Source: Pandoraea oxalativorans (GTDB taxonomy: Bacteria; Pseudomonadota; Gammaproteobacteria; Burkholderiales; Burkholderiaceae). Taken from it: a DNA stretch of 64,000 nucleotides. This document shows positions 49,520 through 58,815 of this stretch, one piece after another (positions within the stretch are counted from its first letter, which is position 1; the number at the start of each line of letters is the position of its first letter). The position numbers and the translations under genes are program-made. The DNA lies in the NCBI RefSeq assembly GCF_000972785.3, contig NZ_CP011253.3:3100001-3164000 (forward strand), read 5' to 3'. The notes beneath the pieces are model-generated. The model saw nothing but the letters and a program-made list of their open reading frames with translations, made no database searches and was not told the origin of the DNA.

Positions 49520-49863
49520 CGCACCCCTTCGCGCGGCAGCGGATTCGAGGCGGTCAGCGGAAGCGTGTTGCCGGGAAGAACCGGCGTGGGCAGATCTGGA
49601 GAGGGGTTGGACGGCAGACGGTTAGTCGTCGAGAACGGCATCGTTGTTTTGAGCGGGGAGGCCAATAGGACGAATAGGGCGCCCCCCATCTGTTTGCAAT
49701 GAAAGGGCCCAATTTTTTCATTGAGGCCATTTCACACGCGTCCGAGAATCGCTCATCGTCCGCCCCCCGGGGAAAGACATGAGGCGCGCGCGCAATGCAA
49801 TTCGACTAGTCTCACTGATCAATTCAGCGAGAAACGCATCGTCCGATTTCGGAATGACTCAAG
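49520..49863. other. Intergenic region with one inverted repeat
   Basis: These 344 bases separate the 596-residue gene's start from the end of the GNAT gene. CAATGAAA and TTTCATTG at 49697-49723 form a perfect inverted repeat with an 11-base spacer; on plus the second arm is preceded by a T run. It may be the GNAT terminator region or a promoter element. The stretch around it is more AT-rich than its surroundings. No ORF with a ribosome binding site was found. Confidence 0.5.
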
Positions 49864-50400
49864 TTACGGACTGACGAGTCGTCGCTGCATTGCACAGCGA
49901 CGTTCCGCCGGGAGCCCGGCGGCGACCTCGTCGGCGAGCGTTGCCTGCAAGCGGACGTCGAGGTCGGCGGCGGGCACCGGCACAAAGCCCAAACGGGCGT
50001 AAAACGGAGCGTTCCACGGCACGTCGCGAAACGTCGTGAGCGTGAGCGCCCGAAGCCCGGCGGCGCGCGCATACGCTACGGCCACATCCATCAGCGCCCG
50101 CCCAATTCCCCGACCTTGCCACTGGCGATGCACCGACATCTCCCATACGTGCAGAACATCGTCGAACACCTCACCGGCGAGAAAGCCAACGGGTACGCCT
50201 TCCCTATCCGTCGCCACCCACTCAGTGCCCTGCGCCACCCACTGGCGATGACGTGCCTCGGCAATCGGCTCGCCGTCTGCCAGTGCCTGCAAGCCCGGCA
50301 CCGCCCGGAACACCTCGCCAGCACTACGCTCGACGCCGAGCAACCGCGACACCTCGTTCGGCGTCGCGAGCCGCACTCGCACCGCCTCTTGAAGCGTCAA
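49864..50400 (-). CDS. GNAT-family N-acetyltransferase with TTG start
   Basis: The acetyl-CoA binding motif is clear: VWEMSVHRQWQGRGIGRALM near residue 90 (Q/RxxGxG/A as QGRGIG), and the C-terminal NAPFYARLGFVPV is typical. The substrate is unknown. No ATG fits. TTG at 50400 is the best start: AGGAGG lies 7 bases before it and its first bases overlap the stop of the upstream regulator gene (TTGA), so it is translationally coupled to that gene. The product is then 178 residues (LTLQEAVRVRLATPNEV). Its pairing with the efflux regulator suggests co-expression under the same conditions. Confidence 0.85.
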   Translation of the reverse strand: MTLQEAVRVRLATPNEVSRLLGVERSAGEVFRAVPGLQALADGEPIAEARHRQWVAQGTEWVATDREGVPVGFLAGEVFDDVLHVWEMSVHRQWQGRGIGRALMDVAVAYARAAGLRALTLTTFRDVPWNAPFYARLGFVPVPAADLDVRLQATLADEVAAGLPAERRCAMQRRLVSP

Positions 50401-51422
50401 ATCACGACCTCCTGCGGCGACATTTCCGTGCCGTAGGCCGCCCAGCGATCGTTCGCTGCCGAGTCGGCATCGGCCGCCGCGACGGTCGGCTTGCATTGAC
50501 CCGCCGTCTCGTCGAGCCCCTGCAACAACGGGCATCTTTCGAAGATTTCGGCGATGAAGTCGACAAATACGCGCACCTTTGGCGACAGATGGCGGTTATG
50601 CGGGTACACCGCCGAAATCGGCATCGGGGGCGGTTTCCATTGGTGCAGGATCTCGACCAGTTGGCCCGATTGCAGATACGGCAACGCCATGAAACGCGCC
50701 AGTTGCACAGTGCCGAAACCCGATAACCCGAGTTGCAGATACGCCTCGGCGTCGTTCACCGCGACCGAGCCCTGCATGTGGACTTCGACTTCCTTGCCGT
50801 CCACGACGAACTGCTCTTCGATCACGCGGCCCGTGCGGCTCGAAAAATAGTGCACGGCCGTGTGACGCTGAAGATCGTCAAGCGTATGCGGCATGCCCAT
50901 GCGCTCAAGGTAAGCGGGCGACGCGCACGTCAGACTCTGAAACATACCCACGCGTCGTGCGACAAGGCTCGAATCCTGAAGCGTGCCCACACGCAGCACG
51001 CAATCGACCCCTTCCTGAATCAGATCGACGGGCTTGTCGCCCATGCCGACCATCAATTCGATTTCCGGATAACGGTCGTGAAACTCGCACAGCGACGGCA
51101 GCACCACGAGTTTGCCGAGCGAGCCCGGCATGTCGATGCGCAGCTTGCCCCGCACCCGCTGACTGCTTTCGCGGAAAGACGATTCCGTCTCTTCGATATC
51201 CGCGAGGATGCGCAGGCAGCGCTCGTAATACGCCGCGCCGTCCGGCGTCAGGTTGAGTCGGCGAGTCGTACGCTGGAGCAAACGCGTGCCCAGATGCGAC
51301 TCCAGATTCTGAATGATCGTGGTCACCGAGGTACGCGGCAACCCGAGGTTGTCGGCGGCACGCGAGAAGCTGTTCGCCTCGACCACCCGCGTGAAGACCT
51401 GCATCGCTTGCAAGCGATCCAT
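50397..51422 (-). CDS. bpeT: LysR-family regulator of the adjacent RND efflux operon (BpeT/CeoR-like)
   Basis: The N-terminal winged helix reads MDRLQAMQVFTRVVEANSFS then TTIIQNLESHLGTRLLQRTT. The 341-residue protein is divergent from llpE-bpeE-bpeF-oprC, matching the organisation of the BpeEF-OprC locus of Burkholderia pseudomallei and CeoAB-OpcM of B. cenocepacia, where the regulator responds to salicylate or drug substrates. The C-terminal 40 residues after VFVDFIAEIFERCPLLQG are an extension beyond the LysR core. Its final codons contain the ribosome binding site for the downstream GNAT gene. Confidence 0.88.
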   Translation of the reverse strand: MDRLQAMQVFTRVVEANSFSRAADNLGLPRTSVTTIIQNLESHLGTRLLQRTTRRLNLTPDGAAYYERCLRILADIEETESSFRESSQRVRGKLRIDMPGSLGKLVVLPSLCEFHDRYPEIELMVGMGDKPVDLIQEGVDCVLRVGTLQDSSLVARRVGMFQSLTCASPAYLERMGMPHTLDDLQRHTAVHYFSSRTGRVIEEQFVVDGKEVEVHMQGSVAVNDAEAYLQLGLSGFGTVQLARFMALPYLQSGQLVEILHQWKPPPMPISAVYPHNRHLSPKVRVFVDFIAEIFERCPLLQGLDETAGQCKPTVAAADADSAANDRWAAYGTEMSPQEVVI

Positions 51423-51503
51423 GATATTTCCCCATTGAAATCACTGTTGCACGGGCCGAACGGGCGAAACCTGCGAAATTTCACCTGCACCGCGACCGCA
51501 TAT

Positions 51504-51539
51504 GCTTATTGGTCGACGGCATAAGCCAATGCCCATAAG
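51504..51539. promoter_or_regulatory. Nested LysR-type palindrome upstream of llpE
   Basis: GCTTAT-N11-ATAAGC at 51504-51526 is a perfect T-N11-A type repeat. ATTGG (51508) pairs with CCAAT (51526-51530), and CTTAT can also pair with ATAAG at 51535-51539. It lies between the divergent regulator and llpE and is the best candidate BpeT/CeoR binding site. Confidence 0.6.
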
Positions 51540-51672
51540 GCCGAGACCGATTAGTCGAGCTGGCCGAACAGTGTTGCCAAATTATAGGCGTTTATCCCAA
51601 TGTCCGTGGCCTCTAGACTTCGCTCCATCGAATGTCATCAGAGGGGTATCGCTCGCGCGAACCCGAAGCCAT

Positions 51673-52611
51673 ATGTCAGCCAACGCCAAGTCGCCCTCGG
51701 GAAAGTCGGCACAACCGGGTAAAGCCGGTCAAACCGGCAAGCTGCTCAGCACCGACGACGCACTGCGCATCGAAGAGGTCAGCATCGCGGGCCATTCCGC
51801 CCCCGTGACGCTGCGCCTGTACCGGCCGGTCGGCTTCGCCACGCCCGGCGCTGCCCAGGCGCACGCCGGTCAGCCGGGCGTCGTCGTGCCGCTCGAAGCG
51901 CATCTGCCCGCCGTGCTGTACTTCCACGGCGGTGGTTTTTGCAAAGGCTCGCTGGACGATGGCGATGCCGCCGCACGCTACCTTGCGTCGAGCGTCCCGG
52001 CGCTGGTCGTCTCGGTCGGCTACTCGCTCGCGCCCGAGCACCCGTTTCCGGCAGCGCCCGAAGACGCCTGGTGCGCAGCCCTCTGGCTGCACCGTAACGC
52101 TCGCCGTTACGGTGCCAGTCCGCGCCGTCTGGCGGTGGCCGGACACGACGCCGGCGGCAACATTGCCGCTGCCCTCACGATGATTGCCCGCGATCGGGGC
52201 GAAATCACGGTGTCGGCGCAGGCGCTGCTCGCACCGCTGCTCGATCCCAGCATGACGCGTCTGGCCGACGGTCGCACACCTAGCGACATCGAAGCCAACG
52301 AGTGCGCCCGTTGCTACCGCGCCTATTTGCCGCACGCGACGCAGCGTCTGCATCCGTACGCCGCACCGCTGGAGTCGCGCCGTCTCGCGGGGCTGCCGCC
52401 CACACTGATCGCCTCCGCCGAACACGACCTGTTGCACGTCGAAGCTGAAAAATACGCTGCCGAACTCATTGCGGCCGGCGTGCCGACAGAAGTCACGCGC
52501 CATCGCAGCGCGTCCCATTACGGCCTGGCCGCCCTGCCCGCAGCGCTGCGGGAGGTGGCCACCTTCCTGACACGTCGGCTGGCACCGCCTGCCACCGGCT
52601 CTACCCAGTGA
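51673..52611 (+). CDS. llpE: LlpE-like alpha/beta hydrolase-fold protein with substituted nucleophile
   Basis: This is the lipase-like protein encoded in BpeEF-OprC/CeoAB-OpcM operons; its role in efflux is unknown. The fold is that of the hormone-sensitive-lipase family: the oxyanion motif YFHGGGFCKGS near residue 84, SVGYSLAPEHPFPAAPEDAW, the acidic residue in AEHDLLHVEAEKY (Asp252) and a His in SASHYG (His282). The nucleophile elbow, normally GDSAGG, reads GHDAGG, so Asp159 takes the Ser position. The protein may be a non-catalytic member. The frame is open far upstream; ATG 51673 starts a low-complexity Ser/Lys/Gly leader. Confidence 0.85.
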   Translation: MSANAKSPSGKSAQPGKAGQTGKLLSTDDALRIEEVSIAGHSAPVTLRLYRPVGFATPGAAQAHAGQPGVVVPLEAHLPAVLYFHGGGFCKGSLDDGDAAARYLASSVPALVVSVGYSLAPEHPFPAAPEDAWCAALWLHRNARRYGASPRRLAVAGHDAGGNIAAALTMIARDRGEITVSAQALLAPLLDPSMTRLADGRTPSDIEANECARCYRAYLPHATQRLHPYAAPLESRRLAGLPPTLIASAEHDLLHVEAEKYAAELIAAGVPTEVTRHRSASHYGLAALPAALREVATFLTRRLAPPATGSTQ

Positions 52612-52639
52612 GTCCAATCCGATCCCGGAGATTTGAATA

Positions 52640-53986
52640 ATGACCACCCTCGCTCGCAAACCCGTACTTATCGCCGCTGCCGCCACGGCCGCGCTTCTGG
52701 CTATCGGCACGCTCACTGTCGTGCGCGTCGACGCCAGCACGCCCGCCGCGCAAGTCATGCCGACTGTCGAAGTCGACGTTGCCAACGTCCTTTCGCGCAC
52801 CGTCACCGACTGGCAGAGCTACTCCGGCCGCCTCGACGCCGTGGATCGCGTCGATATCAAGCCGCTCGTGTCAGGCACCATCACCGCCGTGCATTTCAAG
52901 GACGGCCAGCTCGTGAAGAAAGGCGACCCCCTCTTCACGATCGACCCGCGTCCGTACGCCGCCGAAGTCGACCGCGCCGCAGCACAGCTCGCTTCGGCAC
53001 AGGCGCGTGACGTCTTCACCAGCACCGACCTCGCGCGTGCGCAGCGCCTGATCGCGGATAACGCCATCGCTAAGAAAGACTTCGACCAGAAGGAAAACGC
53101 GGCACGCGAAGCCGTCGCCAACGTGAAGGCCTCGCAAGCTGCGCTGGAAACGGCGCGCATCAACCTCGGCTACACGCAGATCGTGGCCCCGGTGGCCGGT
53201 CGCGTCTCGCGCGCGGAAATCACCGTGGGCAACACCGTTTCGGCAGGCGCGCAATCGCCCGCACTGACGACGGTAGTGTCCGTCTCGCCGATCTACGCAG
53301 CCTTCGACGTCGACGAGCAAACGTACCTGCGCTACCTCTCGAAGGACACCAAGACGAACGGCGTGCCGGTTGATCTGGGTCTGGCCAACGAGTCGGGTTA
53401 TTCGCGCAAAGGCACGGTGTACTCGGTGGATAACCGCTTCGACACGACGTCCGGCACGATCCGCGTGCGTGCGCGCTTCGACAACGCCGACGGCGCGCTC
53501 GTGCCGGGTCTGTATGCACGGATTCGCGTCGGTGGCGGCGAGCCGCACCCGGCGCTGCTGGTGGACGAAGCCGCTGTCGGCACCGACCAGAGCAAGAAGT
53601 ACGTGATGGTGGTGGATCAGGCCAACAAGGCGCAGTACCGCGAAGTGCAACTGGGCGAACGCCACGGCGGTCTCGTGGAGATCGCAGGCGGCCTGAAGGA
53701 CGGCGAGCGCATCGTCGTCAACGGTCTGCAACGCATCCGTCCGGGCGATGCCGTCACGCCGAAGGTGGTGAAGATGGCAGGCGACACGGGCGACGCTCAT
53801 GACATCGCGCCGACGGCCGTCGCAACGACCGGTACGGCAGACGCCGCTAAGGCCCCTGCCCCTGCCCCCGCCCCGGCAGCAGCCGCTAACGAGGCGTCGA
53901 CGACGCAGAAGACTTCGCAAAACGACAGCAAGACGCAATCGGTCGCAGCCACGAAAGCCGTGGCGAAAGCCGCTTCGCGTTCGTAA
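52640..53986 (+). CDS. bpeE: RND efflux periplasmic adaptor subunit
   Basis: This is the membrane fusion protein that links the inner-membrane pump to the outer-membrane channel. It starts with a hydrophobic N-terminal segment (VLIAAAATAALLAIGTLTVV) and no lipobox cysteine. The lipoyl halves (DIKPLVSGTITAVHFKDGQL; ARINLGYTQIVAPVAGRVSR), an alpha-hairpin, and beta-barrel segments follow in the usual order. The last ~60 residues are an Ala/Pro/Thr/Lys-rich tail. A GGAG element precedes ATG 52640. It is the second gene of the operon. CeoA is the corresponding B. cenocepacia name. Confidence 0.93.
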   Translation: MTTLARKPVLIAAAATAALLAIGTLTVVRVDASTPAAQVMPTVEVDVANVLSRTVTDWQSYSGRLDAVDRVDIKPLVSGTITAVHFKDGQLVKKGDPLFTIDPRPYAAEVDRAAAQLASAQARDVFTSTDLARAQRLIADNAIAKKDFDQKENAAREAVANVKASQAALETARINLGYTQIVAPVAGRVSRAEITVGNTVSAGAQSPALTTVVSVSPIYAAFDVDEQTYLRYLSKDTKTNGVPVDLGLANESGYSRKGTVYSVDNRFDTTSGTIRVRARFDNADGALVPGLYARIRVGGGEPHPALLVDEAAVGTDQSKKYVMVVDQANKAQYREVQLGERHGGLVEIAGGLKDGERIVVNGLQRIRPGDAVTPKVVKMAGDTGDAHDIAPTAVATTGTADAAKAPAPAPAPAAAANEASTTQKTSQNDSKTQSVAATKAVAKAASRS

Positions 53987-54069
53987 GGGCTGTCGAGCAA
54001 CCCATGCGAGAAATGCGCGTGCAGGCACACAGCAACATTGCACGCTGAACGACACCCCAGAGTTTCGTC

Positions 54070-57000
54070 ATGAACATCTCAAAATTTTTCATCGACCGGC
54101 CCATTTTTGCGGGCGTGCTTTCGGTCCTCACGCTACTGGCCGGCCTGATCGCCGTGTTCCAGTTGCCGATTTCGGAATACCCGGAAGTGGTTCCGCCGTC
54201 GGTCGTCGTGCACGCTCAATACCCCGGCGCGAACCCGAAGGTGATCGCCGAAACCGTTGCGTCCCCGCTCGAAGAGCAGATCAACGGTGTGGAAAATATG
54301 CTGTACATGCAGTCGCAGGCCAACAGCGACGGCAACCTCACCACGACGGTGACCTTCCGTCTGGGTACCGACCCGGACAAGGCGCAGCAGCTCGTGCAGA
54401 ACCGTGTCTCGCAAGCGCTGCCGCGCCTGCCGGACGACGTGCAGCGCCTGGGTGTGACGACGATCAAGTCTTCGCCCACGCTCACCATGGTCGTGCATCT
54501 GATCTCGCCGAACGACCGTTACGACATGACCTACCTGCGCAACTACGCGCTCATCAACGTCAAGGATCGCCTCTCGCGAATCAAGGGCGTGGGTGAAGTG
54601 CAGATGTGGGGCGCGGGTGACTACTCGATGCGTGTCTGGCTCGATCCGGCCAAGGTCGCCCAGCGCGGCCTGACGGCATCGGACGTGGTGCGCTCCATTC
54701 GCGAACAGAACGTGCAAGTGGCCGCCGGTGTGATCGGCGCGACGCCTGCCGGTCCGAACACGCCGTTGCAACTGAACGTGAATACGCGCGGTCGTCTGAA
54801 CACGGAAGAAGAGTTCCGCGACATCATTCTGAAGACCTCGCCCGACGGTGCCGTCACGCATCTGAGCGATGTAGCCCGCGTGCAACTCGACGCGTCGTCG
54901 TACAGCCTGCGCTCGTTGCTCGACAACAAGCCGGCCATCGGTCTCGGTATCAACCAGTCGCCGGGTGCCAACTCGCTGCAAATTTCGGACGACGTCCGTG
55001 CCGCGATGCTCGACCTGCAAAAGGACATGCCTCCGGGCGTGGAATACCGCATCGCGTATGACCCGACGCAGTTCGTTCGCTCGTCGATCGAAGCCGTCGT
55101 GCACACGCTGCTCGAAGCCATCGCCCTCGTGGTGCTGGTCGTGATCGTGTTCCTGCAAACGTGGCGTGCGTCGATCATCCCGCTGCTCGCCGTGCCGGTG
55201 TCCATCGTCGGTACGTTCGCCCTGTCGCTCGGCTTCGGCTACTCGATCAACGCGCTGTCGTTGTTCGGGATGGTGCTGGCCATCGGTATCGTGGTGGACG
55301 ATGCGATTGTGGTGGTGGAAAACGTCGAGCGGAACATCGCTGCCGGTCTCTCACCGAAGGAAGCGACGTACCAGGCAATGCGTGAAGTGAGCGGGCCGAT
55401 TATCGCCATCGCGCTGACGCTGGTTGCCGTGTTCGTGCCGCTCGCGTTCATGTCGGGTCTGACGGGTCAGTTCTACAAGCAGTTCGCCATGACCATCGCC
55501 ATCTCGACGGTGATCTCGGCCTTCAACTCGCTGACGCTCTCGCCGGCCATGGCCGCGCTGCTGCTCAAGGACCATCACGCCAAGCCGGACTGGCTCACGC
55601 GTCAGATGAACCGTTATCTTGGGGGATTCTTCGCAGCATTCAACCGCGTGTTCCATCGCGGTTCGGAAAAATACGGTCAGGGTGTGACGCGCGTGATCGG
55701 CCGCAAGGCCGTCATGATGGCGATCTTCGCGGTGCTGCTGGGCGTGACGATGCTGTTGGGCAAGGTGGTCCCGGGCGGCTTCGTGCCCGCGCAGGACAAG
55801 GAATACCTGATCGCCTTCGCACAGTTGCCTAACGGTGCGTCGCTCGATCGCACCGACAAGGTGATCCGCGATATGTCGGACATCGCACTGAAGACCCCTG
55901 GCGTGAAGAACGCTGTCGCATTCCCGGGTCTGTCGGTGAACGGTTTCACCAACTCGTCGTCGGCCGGTATCGTGTTCGTCACCCTCAAGCCGTTCAGCGA
56001 GCGTAAGGACAAGTCGCTGTCGGCCGGTGCCATCGCAGCGAAGCTCAACGGCGAATACGCCAAGAACAAGGACTCGTTCATTGCCGTGTTCCCGCCCCCG
56101 CCGGTGCTGGGTCTGGGTACGCTCGGCGGCTTCAAGCTGCAAGTGGAAGACCGTGGCGCCCTCGGCTACGAAGCGCTGAACAACGCCACGCAGGCGTTCA
56201 TCAAGAAGGCTTCGCAGACGAAGGAACTGGGCCCGACGTTCTCGTCGTACCAGATCAACGTGCCGCAACTGAACGTCGACCTCGACCGCGTGAAGGCCAA
56301 GCAGTTGGGTGTGCCGATCACCGACGTGTTCGACACCATGCAGATCTACCTCGGTTCGCTGTACGTGAACGACTTCAACAAGTTCGGTCGCGTGTATCAG
56401 GTCCGTGTGCAAGCCGACGCGCCGTATCGTGCGCACGCCGACGACATCGGCCTGCTCAAGACGCGTAACGTCAATGGCGACATGGTCCCACTCTCGTCGC
56501 TGGTGAAAGTCTCGCCGACGTACGGTCCGGAAATGGTGGTGCGTTACAACGGCTACACCGCTGCCGACATCAACGGCGGCCCGGCCCCGGGTTACTCGTC
56601 GGGTCAGGCGCAGGCGGCTGTGGAGCGTATCGCGGCGGAAACGTTGCCGCGCGGTGTGAAGTTCGAATGGACGGACCTGACGTATCAGCAGATCCTCGCT
56701 GGCGACTCCGCGCTGTGGGTCTTCCCGATCTCGGTGCTGCTGGTGTTCCTGGTGCTGGCTGCGCAGTACGAAAGCCTGACGCTGCCGCTCGCCGTAATCA
56801 TGATCGTGCCGATGAGCATCATGTCCGCGCTGTTCGGTGTGTGGCTCACGCGGGGGGATAACAACATCTTCACGCAGATCGGTTTGATGGTGCTGGTGGG
56901 GCTATCCGCGAAGAACGCAATTCTGATCGTGGAGTTTGCGCGGGAACTGGAAATGCAAGGTCGTACGGCCATCGCTGCCGCCATCGAAGCCAGTCGTCTG

Positions 57001-57255
57001 CGTCTGCGCCCGATTCTGATGACGTCCATCGCGTTCATCATGGGTGTGGTGCCGCTGGTGACGTCGACGGGCGCGGGTTCGGAAATGCGTCATGCCATGG
57101 GTGTGGCCGTGTTCTTCGGCATGATCGGGGTGACCGGTTTCGGTCTGGTCCTGACGCCGGTGTTCTACGTGCTGCTGCGTACGCTGGCGGGCAAGAAGCC
57201 GCTGCATAGCGCGCACGCCTCGACCATGCCCGCCAACGTCAAATCCGAAGTCTGA
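54070..57255 (+). CDS. bpeF: RND multidrug efflux transporter, BpeF/MexF type
   Basis: This is the inner-membrane proton/drug antiporter of the tripartite pump. It has 1061 residues, 12 TM segments and two large periplasmic loops. It opens MNISKFFIDRPIFAGVLSVL and TM4 carries the proton-relay pair in GIVVDDAIVVVENVERN near residue 410. The wording is close to MexF and BpeF (for example FQLPISEYPEVVPPSVVVHA). By analogy it should export chloramphenicol, trimethoprim and fluoroquinolones. It follows the adaptor gene by 83 bases. CeoB is the corresponding B. cenocepacia name. Confidence 0.95.
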   Translation: MNISKFFIDRPIFAGVLSVLTLLAGLIAVFQLPISEYPEVVPPSVVVHAQYPGANPKVIAETVASPLEEQINGVENMLYMQSQANSDGNLTTTVTFRLGTDPDKAQQLVQNRVSQALPRLPDDVQRLGVTTIKSSPTLTMVVHLISPNDRYDMTYLRNYALINVKDRLSRIKGVGEVQMWGAGDYSMRVWLDPAKVAQRGLTASDVVRSIREQNVQVAAGVIGATPAGPNTPLQLNVNTRGRLNTEEEFRDIILKTSPDGAVTHLSDVARVQLDASSYSLRSLLDNKPAIGLGINQSPGANSLQISDDVRAAMLDLQKDMPPGVEYRIAYDPTQFVRSSIEAVVHTLLEAIALVVLVVIVFLQTWRASIIPLLAVPVSIVGTFALSLGFGYSINALSLFGMVLAIGIVVDDAIVVVENVERNIAAGLSPKEATYQAMREVSGPIIAIALTLVAVFVPLAFMSGLTGQFYKQFAMTIAISTVISAFNSLTLSPAMAALLLKDHHAKPDWLTRQMNRYLGGFFAAFNRVFHRGSEKYGQGVTRVIGRKAVMMAIFAVLLGVTMLLGKVVPGGFVPAQDKEYLIAFAQLPNGASLDRTDKVIRDMSDIALKTPGVKNAVAFPGLSVNGFTNSSSAGIVFVTLKPFSERKDKSLSAGAIAAKLNGEYAKNKDSFIAVFPPPPVLGLGTLGGFKLQVEDRGALGYEALNNATQAFIKKASQTKELGPTFSSYQINVPQLNVDLDRVKAKQLGVPITDVFDTMQIYLGSLYVNDFNKFGRVYQVRVQADAPYRAHADDIGLLKTRNVNGDMVPLSSLVKVSPTYGPEMVVRYNGYTAADINGGPAPGYSSGQAQAAVERIAAETLPRGVKFEWTDLTYQQILAGDSALWVFPISVLLVFLVLAAQYESLTLPLAVIMIVPMSIMSALFGVWLTRGDNNIFTQIGLMVLVGLSAKNAILIVEFARELEMQGRTAIAAAIEASRLRLRPILMTSIAFIMGVVPLVTSTGAGSEMRHAMGVAVFFGMIGVTGFGLVLTPVFYVLLRTLAGKKPLHSAHASTMPANVKSEV

Positions 57256-57267
57256 AGGATGCCAATC

Positions 57268-58815
57268 ATGCAAGCGCAATGGATGAAAAGAAGTCTGGGC
57301 GTCTCGGGTTTGCTCGCCACCCTGCTGGTGGTGGCGGGCTGCTCGATGGCTCCCACATACGAAGTGCCGACGGTGACCGACAAGGGGACGCCGACGGCCT
57401 TCAAGGAAGCCGCACTGCCCGCAGGCGAAGCGGGCACGTGGAAGACGGCCGAACCGTCGGAAGCGCTGGCGCGCGGCGAATGGTGGAAGGTGTTCGGCGA
57501 CGCAACGCTCGACAAGCTCGAAGCCGATGCGTTGTCCGCCAACCAGAACCTGAAGGCCGCCGCCGCCCGCGTGCAGGAAGCGCGTGGCGTGCAACGTCAG
57601 GCCCGTGCAGCGCTCTTCCCGACGCTCGACGCCGGGTTCGGCCCGTCGCGTCAGAAGGTCTCGCCCGCCTCGCAGATGCAGCCGGACGGCACTAACATCG
57701 CACCGTTCACCCTGTGGCGTGCGCAGGCGAGCGTCGGCTATGAAGTCGATCTGTTCGGCCGTGTGTCGGACAACGTTGCCGCGGCCCGCGCCGACGCCGA
57801 GCAAAGCGAAGCGTTGTACCGCTCGGTGCAGCTCGCGTTGCAAGCCGACGTTGCGCAGAACTACTTCAATCTACGCGAACTCGACGCCGAACAGGCGCTG
57901 TACACGCAGACGGTCACGTTGCGAGAAGAAGCGCTGAAGCTGGTGCAGCGGCGCTTCACCGAAGGCGACATCGGCGAGCTGGACGTCGCACGCGCCAAGG
58001 CCGAACTGGCCACGGCGCAGTCCGACGCGCTGGCGGTTGCACGTTTGCGTGCGGCGTCCGAACACAGCCTGGCGATTCTGCTCGGCAAGACCCCGGCGGA
58101 GTTCTCGTTCGCGCCCTCGCCGCTTGTGCCCGTCACTGTGCAAGTACCCGCAGGTCTGCCGTCGGCATTGCTTGAGCGCCGCCCGGACATCGCGGCGGCC
58201 GAGCGTGCGATGGCCGCAGCGAATGCGCGCATCGGTGTGGCGAAGGCAGCGTTCTTCCCGTCGCTGTCGCTGACCGGTTCGGGCGGATTCGAAGCGGCCA
58301 CGTTGGGCGACCTGTTCAACTGGTCGAGCCGCACGTTCCTGCTGGGACCGGTCGTTGGCGGCCTGCTCTCGATGCCGATTTTCGATGGCGGTGCACGTAG
58401 CGGCAATCTGTCGCGTGCCCGTGCGCAGTACGAAGAAGACGTCGCGAACTACCGTCAGCAAGTGCTCGTAGCGTTCCAGGAAGTCGAAGACAACCTGTCG
58501 AATCTGCGTCTGCTCGCGCAGCAAACGCGTGCACAGGACGATGCCGTCAAGGCGTCGGGCCGCGCCGCGCAGCTCTCGCGCACGCAGTATCAGGAAGGCT
58601 CGATTGCCTATCTGGATGTGATCGACGCCGAGCGCACGGTGCTGCAAACGCGTCGCAGCGCGGTTCAACTGGCCGGTGCGCAAGCCGTGTCGACCGTCAA
58701 CCTGATCCGCGCACTGGGCGGCGGCTGGGGCGACTTGCCCAAGACGCCCGCCGATGGCGCTCCGGCCGCCGTACCCACGGCGAACGCCACCGGTGCGACG
58801 GTAGCGGCCCGCTGA
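57268..58815 (+). CDS. oprC: Outer-membrane efflux lipoprotein, OprC/OpcM type
   Basis: This TolC-like channel completes the pump. The signal peptide ends in a lipobox LVVAGC with the modified Cys at residue 25. Two outer-membrane factor repeats follow: GEWWKVFGDATLDKLEADAL, LRELDAEQALYTQTVTLREE, LLERRPDIAAAERAMAAANA and YQEGSIAYLDVIDAERTVLQ. The ATG at 57268 is preferred because AAGGA lies 8 bases upstream; ATG 57259 in the same frame is too close to that element. The bpeF stop is only a few bases away, so translation is coupled. OpcM is the corresponding B. cenocepacia name. Confidence 0.93.
   Translation: MQAQWMKRSLGVSGLLATLLVVAGCSMAPTYEVPTVTDKGTPTAFKEAALPAGEAGTWKTAEPSEALARGEWWKVFGDATLDKLEADALSANQNLKAAAARVQEARGVQRQARAALFPTLDAGFGPSRQKVSPASQMQPDGTNIAPFTLWRAQASVGYEVDLFGRVSDNVAAARADAEQSEALYRSVQLALQADVAQNYFNLRELDAEQALYTQTVTLREEALKLVQRRFTEGDIGELDVARAKAELATAQSDALAVARLRAASEHSLAILLGKTPAEFSFAPSPLVPVTVQVPAGLPSALLERRPDIAAAERAMAAANARIGVAKAAFFPSLSLTGSGGFEAATLGDLFNWSSRTFLLGPVVGGLLSMPIFDGGARSGNLSRARAQYEEDVANYRQQVLVAFQEVEDNLSNLRLLAQQTRAQDDAVKASGRAAQLSRTQYQEGSIAYLDVIDAERTVLQTRRSAVQLAGAQAVSTVNLIRALGGGWGDLPKTPADGAPAAVPTANATGATVAAR

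Noticed and set aside
49697..49783. Short ORF starting at ATG 49699
   Set aside because: Only 27 residues, with no ribosome binding site; the ATG lies within an inverted repeat.
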